This document shows positions 1 to 9,562 of a stretch of 41,277 nt of DNA, piece after piece. The DNA is taken from positions 1 through 41,277 of the forward strand of contig CANHGU010000003.1 of the NCBI GenBank assembly GCA_947460855.1, given 5' to 3'. This DNA comes from Candidatus Nanopelagicaceae bacterium. Lineage in GTDB: Bacteria > Actinomycetota > Actinomycetes > Nanopelagicales > Nanopelagicaceae. How positions within the stretch are numbered: position 1 is the stretch's first letter; every line of letters starts with the position of its first letter. The translations under genes and the position numbers were made by a program. The notes beneath the pieces were generated by a model. It ran no database searches, had not been told where the DNA came from, and saw only the letters and a program-made list of their open reading frames with translations.

Positions 1-1007
1 CTGCGCTCCCAAATTGATTCAACTCCACCCAATGATGTCGCATTGGTTATTAATCTAGAAGCATCACACATAAGATCAATTTGAGCCACGGTGGCGTTGA
101 CCTCAAATGAAATCATCGCTCCAAAACCTCTCATGAAGGATTTAGCACGTTCATGATATGGATCAGATACTAAGCCTGGATATCTGACCTTTACTACCCG
201 CTTATCTTTCTCTAATCGAATAGCTAATTCCATTGCATTTTCTTGAGATCTTTCCATTCTTAGTGCGAAGGTGCGCAATCCTCGTAAAGCTAACCAAGCT
301 TCATGCGGGCCAGGAATTGCTCCGCCATATCTTCTAGATTGCTCTAATCCAGTATAAAAAGTTTCACTTTTTGTACTTACTGAACCAAGAATTAAATCAC
401 TATGTCCAGATAGATACTTAGTCACCGAATGGATACAAAAGTCAGCACCGAGAGCTAATGGGTTTTGAATCAATGGAGTTGCTAAAGTGTTATCAACGGC
501 AACCATGCACCCAGCTGCTTTGCCAGCTGGAATAATCTTTGGTAAATCTACAACTTCGATTGCAGGATTTGTTGGCGACTCTAAATAGATCATCTGCGCC
601 CCAGGTATTGCTGCAAGTACAGCATCTGTGTCAGCTAAATTAACAAATCTAACTTTAACTCTATTGGCTTCGTGCATTTTCTTAAGCATGGTTGTTGTGC
701 CTTGATAACCGTTATGTGAGGCAACAATTACTCCACCTTCAGGCAATTGAGAAATTACTGAAGTTATTGCGCCCATTCCAGATGCGTATATTAAAGTTTT
801 ACCACCTTCAAGAGCAGCGATTGCATCTTCCAACGCACTCCAAGTTTCATTACCGTATCGGCCATAACCAACCGGGCCGCCTGCGTGAAAGGTTGAATTC
901 AATGCGATTGGTGGATTTAAAGCCCCGTCGGATTCCTTTGTCGGGCGACCAACTGCAACAACCTTGGTTTCAAGAGATAATTTTTCCCATTGATGATCTT
1001 GGTTCAT
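1..1007 (-). CDS. Cystathionine gamma-synthase/lyase family PLP-dependent trans-sulfuration enzyme (C-terminus cut by window edge)
   Basis: Own reverse translation from ATG at 1007: MNQDHQWEKLSLETKVVAVGRPTKESDGALNPPIALNSTFHAGGPVGYGRYGNETWSALEDAIAALEGGKTLIYASGMGAI... with later SVTKYLSGHSDLILG PLP-lysine motif. Open to the window edge. Confidence 0.88.
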   Translation of the reverse strand, partial: MNQDHQWEKLSLETKVVAVGRPTKESDGALNPPIALNSTFHAGGPVGYGRYGNETWSALEDAIAALEGGKTLIYASGMGAITSVISQLPEGGVIVASHNGYQGTTTMLKKMHEANRVKVRFVNLADTDAVLAAIPGAQMIYLESPTNPAIEVVDLPKIIPAGKAAGCMVAVDNTLATPLIQNPLALGADFCIHSVTKYLSGHSDLILGSVSTKSETFYTGLEQSRRYGGAIPGPHEAWLALRGLRTFALRMERSQENAMELAIRLEKDKRVVKVRYPGLVSDPYHERAKSFMRGFGAMISFEVNATVAQIDLMCDASRLITNATSLGGVESIWER

Positions 1008-1036
1008 AGGTCAGAGCCTAACTCATCCCAGAAAGG

Positions 1037-1477
1037 CTATTTCTTTGCCTCAAGCACTAAAGCAACAGAGTTGATACACCAACGTTGATCGGTTGGAACG
1101 GCATATCCCTCACCAGTAAAAACATGACCAAGGTGAGATCCGCATGCGGCACATCTAACCTCTGTTCTAACTCTTGGAAAAAGTGAGCGATCTTCTATCA
1201 GCTCAACAGCATCTTTCTCTGTTGGTGCATAAAATGAGGGCCAGCCACATCCGGAATGAAATTTTGTTTCTGATCTAAATAATTCAGCGCTGCACGCTTT
1301 ACACCTATAAACACCTATTGTTTCGATATCGGTGTATTCACCAGTAAAAGCAGTTTCAGTTGCAGCTTTTCTTAATACATCAAATGAAAGCGGATCGACC
1401 CTTTTTCTTAATTCATCTTCATTAATCTCAACTGAATAGGGTTTACCATTCGAATTATTAGGGGTTATCTCATTCAT
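1037..1477 (-). CDS. msrB: Peptide-methionine (R)-S-oxide reductase MsrB (start moved to internal MNEITPN)
   Basis: Zinc CxxC pairs (YRCKACSAELF, RCAACGSHLGHVF), CGWPSFY and RWCINSVAL catalytic motif. The ORF-track start at 1537 would overlap msrA by 68 nt. Confidence 0.93.
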   Translation of the reverse strand: MNEITPNNSNGKPYSVEINEDELRKRVDPLSFDVLRKAATETAFTGEYTDIETIGVYRCKACSAELFRSETKFHSGCGWPSFYAPTEKDAVELIEDRSLFPRVRTEVRCAACGSHLGHVFTGEGYAVPTDQRWCINSVALVLEAKK

Positions 1478-2003
1478 TAGCGCCTGATGTAACCAATGGA
1501 TAGGCAACTCCGGTTGAAGAATGGCAGTCATACCCATTTGGATTCTTAATTAAGTACTTTTGGTGGTACTCCTCAGCTAGCCAATAGATTGTATTTGAAG
1601 CAGGTGTAATTTCAGTAACAATTTTATCCATGCCATTTTTACTTAATTCATCTTGATAAATTTTTTTACTCGCAAGTGCTTTATCCATTTGGTCATTTGA
1701 TGAGGTAAATATTGCTGATCGATATTGTGTTCCAATATCTCCTCCTTGTTGATTTAAAGAGGTTGGATCATGCATTACCCAAAACTCTGCAAGAAGCTTT
1801 TCATATGAAACGATTGATGAATCGTAAATCACTTCAACTACCTCTGCGTGATTTGTTGTACCAGTACAAACCTCTTTATATGTTGGATCAGATTTATTGC
1901 CACCCATGTAACCAACTGATGTTTGAATAACACCATCTAATTGCCAAAATCTTCGCTCTGCGCCCCAAAAGCACCCAGTTGCAAAATATGCGGCTTCACT
2001 CAT
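1470..2003 (-). CDS. msrA: Peptide-methionine (S)-S-oxide reductase MsrA
   Basis: ATGCFWGAERRFWQLDGV motif, GYMGG, HAEVVEVIYD, GTQYRSAIF. Confidence 0.96.
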   Translation of the reverse strand: MSEAAYFATGCFWGAERRFWQLDGVIQTSVGYMGGNKSDPTYKEVCTGTTNHAEVVEVIYDSSIVSYEKLLAEFWVMHDPTSLNQQGGDIGTQYRSAIFTSSNDQMDKALASKKIYQDELSKNGMDKIVTEITPASNTIYWLAEEYHQKYLIKNPNGYDCHSSTGVAYPLVTSGANE

Positions 2004-2103
2004 TTGCTAATTCTCTCTCATAGATTACGGGTGTGCAATCTCAAAAAATCCTAAAATCATATTTATGCTACTGATAACCTTCAGTCTGCTGGCTGTTAAA
2101 TCA

Positions 2104-2175
2104 GCCCCCGTAGCTCAGGGGATAGAGCACCGCCCTCCGGAGGCGGGTGCGCAGGTTCGAATCCTGCCGGGGGCA
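2104..2175 (+). tRNA. tRNA-Arg(CCG), no encoded CCA
   Basis: Manual cloverleaf: acceptor GCCCCCG/CGGGGGC, D-arm GCTC/GAGC, anticodon arm CCGCC-CTCCGGA-GGCGG (anticodon CCG), T-arm GCAGG-TTCGAAT-CCTGC, discriminator A followed by CAT. Confidence 0.95.
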
Positions 2176-2326
2176 CATCTTGACTCAATAAAGTGATGTA
2201 AATCTTTGATTTTTTTATACTTCTCAGCAAAATATCCTTGTTTATTAATTAAATTAACGAGAGAATAAGCCACGTAATTTTGATTTTAAATAAATCTACA
2301 ATTTCAATGAAGGAGTTGACTGCCCT

Positions 2327-2596
2327 ATGGATTGGCGACATGAAGCTGCTTGTCGCGAAGAGGATCCAGAGGTTTTCTTTCCAGTCGGCAATACCGGGCC
2401 TGCACTTGCTCAAATCGAAGATGCGAAAAAAATATGTAATAGATGTCCAGTTAAAGAGCCATGCCTTGCTTGGGCGCTTGAGAGTGGTCAAGATGCTGGT
2501 GTTTGGGGCGGTCTTTCTGAGGATGAGCGCCGAGCTATGAAACGTAGAGCAGCTCGTAATCGTGCACGCCAGATGGAAAATCAAACCTCTTTCTAG
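2327..2596 (+). CDS. whiB1: WhiB1/WblE-type Fe-S transcriptional regulator
   Basis: MDWRHEAACREEDPEVFFPVGN...CNRCPVKEPCLAWAL...GVWGGLSEDERRAMKRR. Four Cys plus GVWGG turn; GAAGGAG upstream. Confidence 0.95.
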   Translation: MDWRHEAACREEDPEVFFPVGNTGPALAQIEDAKKICNRCPVKEPCLAWALESGQDAGVWGGLSEDERRAMKRRAARNRARQMENQTSF

Positions 2597-2598
2597 TC

Positions 2599-4065
2599 TT
2601 AACTAGTTTTAAACCTTATTTCACCTCTAGTTAGTGGGCCATCTCTAAATAATTTAATACTCCCATTTAACTCATTTTTGGTTAATGTATTAGCAATCTG
2701 CAAACCTAAATTCGCTGATTTTTCTAAATTAAAATCGCTCGGTAGCCCAGACCCATCATCACACACCGCTACGGTATATAAATTACCATCATTATTTACT
2801 TCAACTGTCAGTGATTCTCCGGAGTCACTTAAACCATGCTCGAGTGCGTTATGAATTAGCTCAGTAACGACTAAAGAAAGTGCGGTGGCAATCTTGGAGT
2901 CAAAAAATCCAAAAGTTCCAACTTTTTTGAAAGTAATTTTTCTAGGATTTAGTTCAATAGCATTCTTAATTATTTGCTCAAAAACCTGATCAAACTCGAC
3001 CGATTCAGATGATTGGTTAGACAATGTTTCGTGAACAAGTGCAATTGAAGCCACTCTTCGCACCGCCTCCGATAAAGCAGCGCTAGCAATTGGATCCTCT
3101 ACTCTCCTAGATTGCAGCCTAAGCAACGCCGAAACTGTTTGAAGATTATTCTTTACTCGGTGATGGATCTCTTTAATTGTTGCATCCTTAGTAATAAGTG
3201 CGCGATCACGATTTCTTAGTTCAGTTACATTGTGTAGTAAAACGATCGCACCAATTCGATCATCTCCTTGAGTTAATGGGATCACTAAAATATCGATAAC
3301 ACCCTCTTGGCTTTCAAATTCAGCTCTACGTAGAAATTTTCCGCTCAGTAGTGTCTGCCAAGATTCATCGGTTGGTTGATTACCGCTTTTTTTAAGACTG
3401 GCAAATACTTCACCTAAGTTTTCTTTCTCTAGTTCATTCTGATATCCAACTCGACTCAAAGCTGATCGGGCATTTGGGCTGGCAAAAAAGATAGTTCCAT
3501 TGACATCTAATCTAATTAATCCATCTCCAACCCGAGGGGCGGATTCAGAATTATAAATACTATTTCTAATTGGGAAGTTGCCATCAGCAACCATCTGAAA
3601 TATTTTGTGTGCAATCTCCCGATAATTTAATTCCAGTTTGGATGGTAATCTCATTAAATCAGCATTTCGATGTCTTGATATAACAGCTAAGGTTTTACCA
3701 CCAAAAATAACTGGGATGGTCTCCTCTTTAATCATTATTTCACCGATTAATTCTGGTTCGGTATCTCTTAATATTTCACCATCAGATAAAGCTTGATCTA
3801 TTCTTGGACGCACTCCCCAGGCAATTGTTGATCCAATTAAATCATTGCTAAAAACAGTAGCAGCAGTTGTTGGCCTTATTTGAGCAATTGCTACATAGCC
3901 TTCTGGCCAAGATTTTTGATCTTTTCTAATTGGCAGCCAAAGTACTAAATCTGCAAAAGATAGATCTGCTAACAATCGCCACTCGACAACGAGCTCAGCA
4001 AGGTGCTCAATTTCGGAGTCGGATAATTTTGAGTTTTCCGAGATTAACTCCACGAAGGTGGCCAT
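2599..4065 (-). CDS. pdtaS: Cytoplasmic sensor histidine kinase, PdtaS-like (GAF-like, PAS, HisKA_2, HATPase_c)
   Basis: EIHHRVKNNLQTVSALLRLQSRR HisKA_2 motif, NALEHGLSDSGE and DDGSGLP ATPase motifs; next to whiB1 as in mycobacteria. Confidence 0.9.
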   Translation of the reverse strand: MATFVELISENSKLSDSEIEHLAELVVEWRLLADLSFADLVLWLPIRKDQKSWPEGYVAIAQIRPTTAATVFSNDLIGSTIAWGVRPRIDQALSDGEILRDTEPELIGEIMIKEETIPVIFGGKTLAVISRHRNADLMRLPSKLELNYREIAHKIFQMVADGNFPIRNSIYNSESAPRVGDGLIRLDVNGTIFFASPNARSALSRVGYQNELEKENLGEVFASLKKSGNQPTDESWQTLLSGKFLRRAEFESQEGVIDILVIPLTQGDDRIGAIVLLHNVTELRNRDRALITKDATIKEIHHRVKNNLQTVSALLRLQSRRVEDPIASAALSEAVRRVASIALVHETLSNQSSESVEFDQVFEQIIKNAIELNPRKITFKKVGTFGFFDSKIATALSLVVTELIHNALEHGLSDSGESLTVEVNNDGNLYTVAVCDDGSGLPSDFNLEKSANLGLQIANTLTKNELNGSIKLFRDGPLTRGEIRFKTS

Positions 4066-4071
4066 TGGCTA

Positions 4072-4077
4072 ATGGTA
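4072..4077 (-). promoter_or_regulatory. Candidate leaderless -10 (TACCAT) for pdtaS
   Basis: Minus strand TACCAT-TAGCCA-ATG, exactly 6 nt between hexamer and start codon. Confidence 0.6.
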
Positions 4078-4086
4078 GAGCCAGAA

Positions 4087-5025
4087 CTACTTAAGATATT
4101 CACCAATTTTGGCAATCTGCTTGCTAAAGGCAGTGCTTCGCCATAAGTCATACTTTTTTGGCGGCAAGGTGGCTGCCCGAATAGCACGTATGTCGTAAGG
4201 CATTTGAACTGTTAAACAGGATTTTGTTAGCTCCAAAAACTGCTTTTGAACAACCTGTCCATATCGATCAAATTTTTGTTGATTTAATATACATATTAAA
4301 TTAGGAGGATTTACCAGATTAGAATAATCTTTCATAAAATCTTTTAGATACAAAATACCATTTTCATCAGATTTAGTTACGTAAACAATTGACTTACTAC
4401 AGCTAAGGCTCTGACTAAGCCACTGAGCATTTACTCTTCGATCTGCCAAAGTGCTTGTTAGTGAAACTGTATTTCCTCCATCAATTAGTAATTTAGTACT
4501 AGAAAGCTCCTCAATTTTCCCGCCGAGCTGAGTAGCTGAAATTTGAATAAACTTATTTCCGCTCGATGGCCGCAAGTTATGATGAGTTGATACTATTAAT
4601 GTTGCCTGAAGGTGCAGTGCTATGTGGTTTGAAAGTGTTGAGATTCCTGGCGAGGATGGTGAGCCAATTACTGTAACCAGGTTCTCATTTTTAGGTAATA
4701 CATGAAATAATGGTGGCCGAGTAATTTTAGCCAGCTCATGAAGTAAGTCAGCTGGATCAAATTTTTTCTTAATTAAAATGAATCGGTGCTGCTTGAAAGA
4801 ATTGATTAGATTATTTATCTCAGATTCAGATCCAAAATCTTTAGAATATAAGATGCTTGTAGCGATCTCAGTTTTGTTGATAAATTCACTTAGTAATTCA
4901 GGGGTTATTGCTCTATAAATTATGTTGCAACCTTGAGAATACAAAAGTGAAGCAATTATTTCCTCTTGATCACTGCTACTAATAGCAGTAACAAGATTTA
5001 GTTTTAATTCAGATGCTTCGAACAA
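4087..5025 (-). CDS. CpaE/TadZ/MinD-like P-loop protein with degenerate Walker A
   Basis: VTVIGSPSSPGISTLSNHIALHL resembles the actinobacterial CpaE-like GPxxAPGRTT loop but lacks its basic residue; LLIDGG; downstream of and overlapping a SAF-domain gene. TTG start. Confidence 0.6.
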   Translation of the reverse strand: MFEASELKLNLVTAISSSDQEEIIASLLYSQGCNIIYRAITPELLSEFINKTEIATSILYSKDFGSESEINNLINSFKQHRFILIKKKFDPADLLHELAKITRPPLFHVLPKNENLVTVIGSPSSPGISTLSNHIALHLQATLIVSTHHNLRPSSGNKFIQISATQLGGKIEELSSTKLLIDGGNTVSLTSTLADRRVNAQWLSQSLSCSKSIVYVTKSDENGILYLKDFMKDYSNLVNPPNLICILNQQKFDRYGQVVQKQFLELTKSCLTVQMPYDIRAIRAATLPPKKYDLWRSTAFSKQIAKIGEYLK

Positions 5026-5602
5026 TAACTAACCTACTGTCAGCGAGCAATTGAAGAGTTGGAATAACTTGATCATTACTTAGAATAACTAAGACACTTG
5101 CCTTGCCGGAATTATTTCGTTCTAAGACATTTGAAATTGAGATATTTGCTACTACTAATTGCGGTGCAGCTATTAATTTTGAATCTTTATTTGGGATTGC
5201 GTATATATCAACAACTTCACCCCTAACCAAGTCAATTGGAATATCGGTAAGATCTAAAGTAAGTGGGACAAATCTTTGGTCTAACGGTTGGGAAGACTTT
5301 GTAATAGAAGCTGTTGGAACTAAGTCACCTTTGCTTAAATGAGTTAGAACTAACGCTCCAATAATTTCTGCTTTTGCAGATAAATAGTTCTTGGCTGACT
5401 CTGGCAGAAGGACTGCAACCGACTTTACATCTGTCTCGCTTATTAATTGACCAGGTGCTAGGTCACCCTGAGTTGCCCAAACCATTACTGTCCGATTAGC
5501 TTCCTTTGCAATCAATTGTCCAGATGTGATTGCGATAATAAATAGTGCCAGTCCCATCGCTAATCTAGAGTTTTTTAGGATATCTAAATTTGAAATTTCC
5601 AT
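5009..5602 (-). CDS. SAF-domain protein (CpaB/RcpC-like)
   Basis: N-terminal TM segment followed by VMVWATQGDLAPGQLISETDVKSVAVLLPES...GALVLTHLSKGDLVPTASI (SAF fold pattern). Confidence 0.75.
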   Translation of the reverse strand: MEISNLDILKNSRLAMGLALFIIAITSGQLIAKEANRTVMVWATQGDLAPGQLISETDVKSVAVLLPESAKNYLSAKAEIIGALVLTHLSKGDLVPTASITKSSQPLDQRFVPLTLDLTDIPIDLVRGEVVDIYAIPNKDSKLIAAPQLVVANISISNVLERNNSGKASVLVILSNDQVIPTLQLLADSRLVIVRSI

Positions 5603-5686
5603 GCCAACTTTTTAGCATAAATCTTTACTCAAAATATCATCCGTTCGGATGATCCATTTTGCTACTTGACTGGTCAAAGTAGCTAC

Positions 5687-6127
5687 ATGACGATTTCGCA
5701 ATCAATATCAGTGCCAACATTAAATAATAATAGAAAATTGTATTTAGTACCTTCAATAGATAAAGAGTTCGGCAAAGAGTGGACTCATCCAAACTTTTCA
5801 CCAACGCCATCAGCGCTTGCGGATTTGCCTAATCTCTATGAATGGAGTGAAAGTTTCATTATTTCTGTAATTGAAATATGGTCTGGCAGAAGGGGCACAA
5901 TACAGCTATCTAAGAATTGCCATAGATCTGTTATAAACAAAATAATTAAGCAAGGTAGTCAATTGAATCATCCATGCCAAATACGTAAAATTTATTTAAG
6001 CCAACCAATAGAAGGTGTACTTGAGGTTACTGCAACTCTACGAATAAAAGATCGGGTTCGTTCACTTACATTGCGATTTGAAGGGGTTGATAAAAAATGG
6101 GTATGTACGGAATTAAACTTGCTTTAA
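5687..6127 (+). CDS. Rv3235-family (DUF6459) protein; start uncertain (TTG 5666 or ATG 5687)
   Basis: C-terminal ...[44 protein letters not shown] and convergent position next to secA. Confidence 0.65.
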   Translation: MTISQSISVPTLNNNRKLYLVPSIDKEFGKEWTHPNFSPTPSALADLPNLYEWSESFIISVIEIWSGRRGTIQLSKNCHRSVINKIIKQGSQLNHPCQIRKIYLSQPIEGVLEVTATLRIKDRVRSLTLRFEGVDKKWVCTELNLL

Positions 6128-8784
6128 CCTTGTCCGTGACATCTTTTATATTTTTTACCAGACCCGCATGGGCAAGGTGCATTTTTTGATGTTCCACCAG
6201 CAGTATTTGGTTCAATCTCCGCTGCGGAATATTGAAGCTGTGCTACTGGAGCCGGTGCTGGAGTAAGCCCTTTTGCACCTACTTGATCGCCCTCAACTTG
6301 GACCTCTGCATTGAACAAGAAACCAACTAACTCTTCTTTGATTGCATCCATCATTGCAGAAAATAGATCAAAGCCTTCGCGCTGGTATTCAACTAATGGA
6401 TCTCGCTGAGCCATAGCGCGCAGGCCAATTCCTTCTTGCAGATAATCCATTTCATAAAGGTGCTCACGCCATTTTCGATCAAGCACAGAAAGTAATATTT
6501 TTCGCTCTAACTCCCGCATAACAGTTGGGGAAAGTTCACTCTCTCTTTTTTCATATGCTTTATTAGCTTCAGTCAAGATTCGATCAAGTAAAAATTCACT
6601 ATCTAGCGCTGATTGGCCACCAATTTCATTTAGTAGGTCAGTTGCGGTGAATGAAATTGGAAATAGAACTTTAAGTGCTACCCAAAGTGTTTCAAGATCC
6701 CAATCTTCAGCCACCCCAGTCGCTGTTGCAGCATCTACATAAGCAGTTACAGTTTCATTTAAGAATTTACGCACTAGATCCTTAATATCAGCACCCTCTA
6801 ATACTTCGCGGCGCTCTGAGTAGACGACTTCACGCTGTTTATTCATAACATCGTCATACTTCAGTACATTCTTGCGCATTTCAAAGTTTAAAGATTCCAC
6901 CTGAGTTTGTGCTGACTTAATTGCATTGCTAACAATTTTTGACTCCAGCGGTGTTTCTTCTGGCATACCAGCTGCACCTAGGAATCTTTCAACTAAGCCA
7001 GAATTAAATCTACGCATAAGTTCATCCTGTAGAGATAAATAAAATCTTGACTCACCCGGATCTCCTTGACGACCAGAACGCCCACGAAGCTGGTTATCAA
7101 TTCGACGAGACTCATGTCGCTCAGTTCCTAGTACATAAAGTCCGCCCAATGAAACAACAGTCTCATGCTCTTTCTCTACTGCTGTTTTTTGTTTTAAAAT
7201 CTCATTAGGCCAAGCTTTTTCATACTCTTCTGGAGTTTCTGCAGGATTTAATCCTTGACGTTGTAATTCAAAATCGGCCATGAATTCGGGATTTCCACCC
7301 AGCATAATGTCAGTGCCTCGACCAGCCATATTGGTAGCAACAGTGACCGCGCCAACTGTTCCAGCTCGAGCAATAATTGCAGCTTCACGTTCATGCTGCT
7401 TAGCATTTAAAACTTCATGAGCAATACCACGACGTTTTAGAATAGCTGAAAGTTCTTCAGATTTTTCAACGCTTACAGTTCCTACCAATACTGGTTGACC
7501 TTTTTTATTTCGTGCGACAATATCCTCTGCAACAGCAGTGAACTTACCTATTTCAGACTTATATATTAAATCTGATTGATCAATTCGCTGCATTTTCTTA
7601 TTAGTAGGTATTGGAATTACGCCTAACTTATAGATCTGCATAAATTCAGATGCTTCAGTCATGGCAGTACCGGTCATACCGCCAAGTTTTTTATAAAGGC
7701 GGAAGTAGTTCTGAAGGGTGATAGTGGCAAGGGTTTGGTTTTCATCTTGGATTTCAATGCGTTCTTTTGCTTCAAGGGCTTGATGTAGACCTTCACTGTA
7801 ACGACGACCGGCAAGCATTCGACCAGTATGTTCATCAACAATTAACAGTTCGCCATTCATTACTACGTAATCTTTATCACGCTTAAATAGCTCTTTGGCT
7901 CGAATTGCATTATTTAGGTAACCAATCATTGGCGTGTTTGCAGCTTCATACAGATTTTCTATACCTAGCGCCTCTTCTACCCTGCTAACGCCCTCTTCTA
8001 GGATTCCAACGGTACGTTTTTTCTCATCGACTTCATAATGTGTATCACGAGTTAATCTTGTAACTATATTTGCAAATTCAACATACCACTTGGTTGCTTT
8101 ATCTGCAGGTCCAGAGATAATCAAAGGTGTTCTTGCTTCGTCAATTAAGATTGAGTCAACTTCGTCAACAATTGCAAAATTATGTGATTTCTGTACGCAA
8201 TCTACAAGTGACCATGCCATGTTATCTCTTAAGTAATCAAAACCAAATTCATTATTTGTTCCATAAGTAATATCAGCTGCATATGCTTCACGCCGCTCAG
8301 CTGGAGACATACTGGCAAGAATTACACCAACTTTAAGACCTAAGAAACGGTGAACACGCCCCATCCATTCACTATCACGCTCTGCTAAATAATCATTTAC
8401 GGTAACAATGTGTACACCTTCACCGGTAAGAGCGTTTAAGTATGCAGGTAATGTTGAAACTAAAGTTTTTCCTTCACCGGTGCGCATCTCAGCAATATTG
8501 CCTTTGTGCAGAGCTGCACCACCCATTAATTGAACATCATAATGTCGTTGGCCCAATGTACGTTTTGCGGCTTCGCGCACAACAGCAAAGGCTTCTGGCA
8601 AAATAGAATCTAACGTTTCACCTTTAGAAATTCGTTCTTTAAAAGAATCTGTCTTACCTCTAAGAGATTGATCGTCTAGCGATGAAATTTCTGCCTCAAA
8701 TTTATTAACTTGCTGAGCAATTTTTGCAAGCTCTTTTATGGCTCGACCTTCACCAGCGCGCAAGACCTTGTCTAGTAAACCCAC
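6124..8784 (-). CDS. secA: Preprotein translocase ATPase SecA
   Basis: [51 protein letters not shown]-terminal [14 protein letters not shown] zinc motif. GTG start with GAGGAG upstream. Confidence 0.99.
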   Translation of the reverse strand: MGLLDKVLRAGEGRAIKELAKIAQQVNKFEAEISSLDDQSLRGKTDSFKERISKGETLDSILPEAFAVVREAAKRTLGQRHYDVQLMGGAALHKGNIAEMRTGEGKTLVSTLPAYLNALTGEGVHIVTVNDYLAERDSEWMGRVHRFLGLKVGVILASMSPAERREAYAADITYGTNNEFGFDYLRDNMAWSLVDCVQKSHNFAIVDEVDSILIDEARTPLIISGPADKATKWYVEFANIVTRLTRDTHYEVDEKKRTVGILEEGVSRVEEALGIENLYEAANTPMIGYLNNAIRAKELFKRDKDYVVMNGELLIVDEHTGRMLAGRRYSEGLHQALEAKERIEIQDENQTLATITLQNYFRLYKKLGGMTGTAMTEASEFMQIYKLGVIPIPTNKKMQRIDQSDLIYKSEIGKFTAVAEDIVARNKKGQPVLVGTVSVEKSEELSAILKRRGIAHEVLNAKQHEREAAIIARAGTVGAVTVATNMAGRGTDIMLGGNPEFMADFELQRQGLNPAETPEEYEKAWPNEILKQKTAVEKEHETVVSLGGLYVLGTERHESRRIDNQLRGRSGRQGDPGESRFYLSLQDELMRRFNSGLVERFLGAAGMPEETPLESKIVSNAIKSAQTQVESLNFEMRKNVLKYDDVMNKQREVVYSERREVLEGADIKDLVRKFLNETVTAYVDAATATGVAEDWDLETLWVALKVLFPISFTATDLLNEIGGQSALDSEFLLDRILTEANKAYEKRESELSPTVMRELERKILLSVLDRKWREHLYEMDYLQEGIGLRAMAQRDPLVEYQREGFDLFSAMMDAIKEELVGFLFNAEVQVEGDQVGAKGLTPAPAPVAQLQYSAAEIEPNTAGGTSKNAPCPCGSGKKYKRCHGQG

Positions 8785-8833
8785 AAAGCTCCTCTACTGA
8801 TGACTAATTTTGATTGGATAAATACTTAGTGGC

Positions 8834-9505
8834 TTATCGTATTAGAAAATTACGCCCCACCGCACACGCAGTAATTATCGCATTAATGGTGATTTTGGCA
8901 TCATTTAGCGCCCGTACCCCCTCCTGTATGGATGCTCCGGTGGTAATTAGATCGTCAATCAAAAAAATGCCAGTCTGAGAGTTTAGTGAATTACTGACCT
9001 TGAAGGCATATTTCATATTTTCTTTTCGCTCTTTGCTATTGAGATTACTTTGGTCCATAGATCTCTTTGCAACTTCTAGTAGGGGTAAATAATTTGCATT
9101 AATTTCCATAAGTAATAACTGTCGAACAACCTCAATTGCTAACACACTTATATGATCTCTTCCCCTGCTCTTAATAGCACTTTTCTGGGAAGGAATTGTT
9201 ACTAAATCAATTTCTTTGTTTAATTTCCTATCCTGAACTGCAAATTTTATTGAGTTCGCAATTGAAATAGATAGTAGTTTAATAGCTAGCTTATTACCAT
9301 CTTCTTTGGCAGCTAAAATAATTTTTGAACTGAAATTATTATAATCTGTAACAAAATAGTGATCAATACCAAGTACTTTAGTTTTTTTACATTTAACTAA
9401 CCAACCAGCTTCGCATATTGAGCAAATTGCTTTCCCGTATCGCTCACAGCTTATGCATACAGCGGGATAAATCAACTCTTTAAGACTCAATAGAGATTTG
9501 ACCAT
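8834..9505 (-). CDS. ComF family phosphoribosyltransferase-like protein
   Basis: CISCERYGKAICSICEAGW zinc motif, KSRGRDHISVLA, IFLIDDLITTGASIQEG PRTase motif. Confidence 0.88.
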   Translation of the reverse strand: MVKSLLSLKELIYPAVCISCERYGKAICSICEAGWLVKCKKTKVLGIDHYFVTDYNNFSSKIILAAKEDGNKLAIKLLSISIANSIKFAVQDRKLNKEIDLVTIPSQKSAIKSRGRDHISVLAIEVVRQLLLMEINANYLPLLEVAKRSMDQSNLNSKERKENMKYAFKVSNSLNSQTGIFLIDDLITTGASIQEGVRALNDAKITINAIITACAVGRNFLIR

Positions 9506-9562
9506 ATTGAATGTATAACAGAGAAGATAATTGTTTTGTAGATATTCTATTTCTGTTGATAC

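Noticed and set aside
692-1009. 105-aa plus-strand ORF
   Set aside because: Antisense shadow of the well-supported CGS-family gene (1-1007, minus); low-complexity, no family resemblance.
2195-2220. Possible terminator after tRNA-Arg (AAATC-TTT-GATTT followed by T-run)
   Set aside because: Stem is only 5 bp and AT-rich; too weak to call without transcript data.
2249-2584. ORFs 2249-2584 (-) and 2280-2540 (+)
   Set aside because: Alternative frames across whiB1, whose reading frame has unambiguous Cys and GVWGG motifs.
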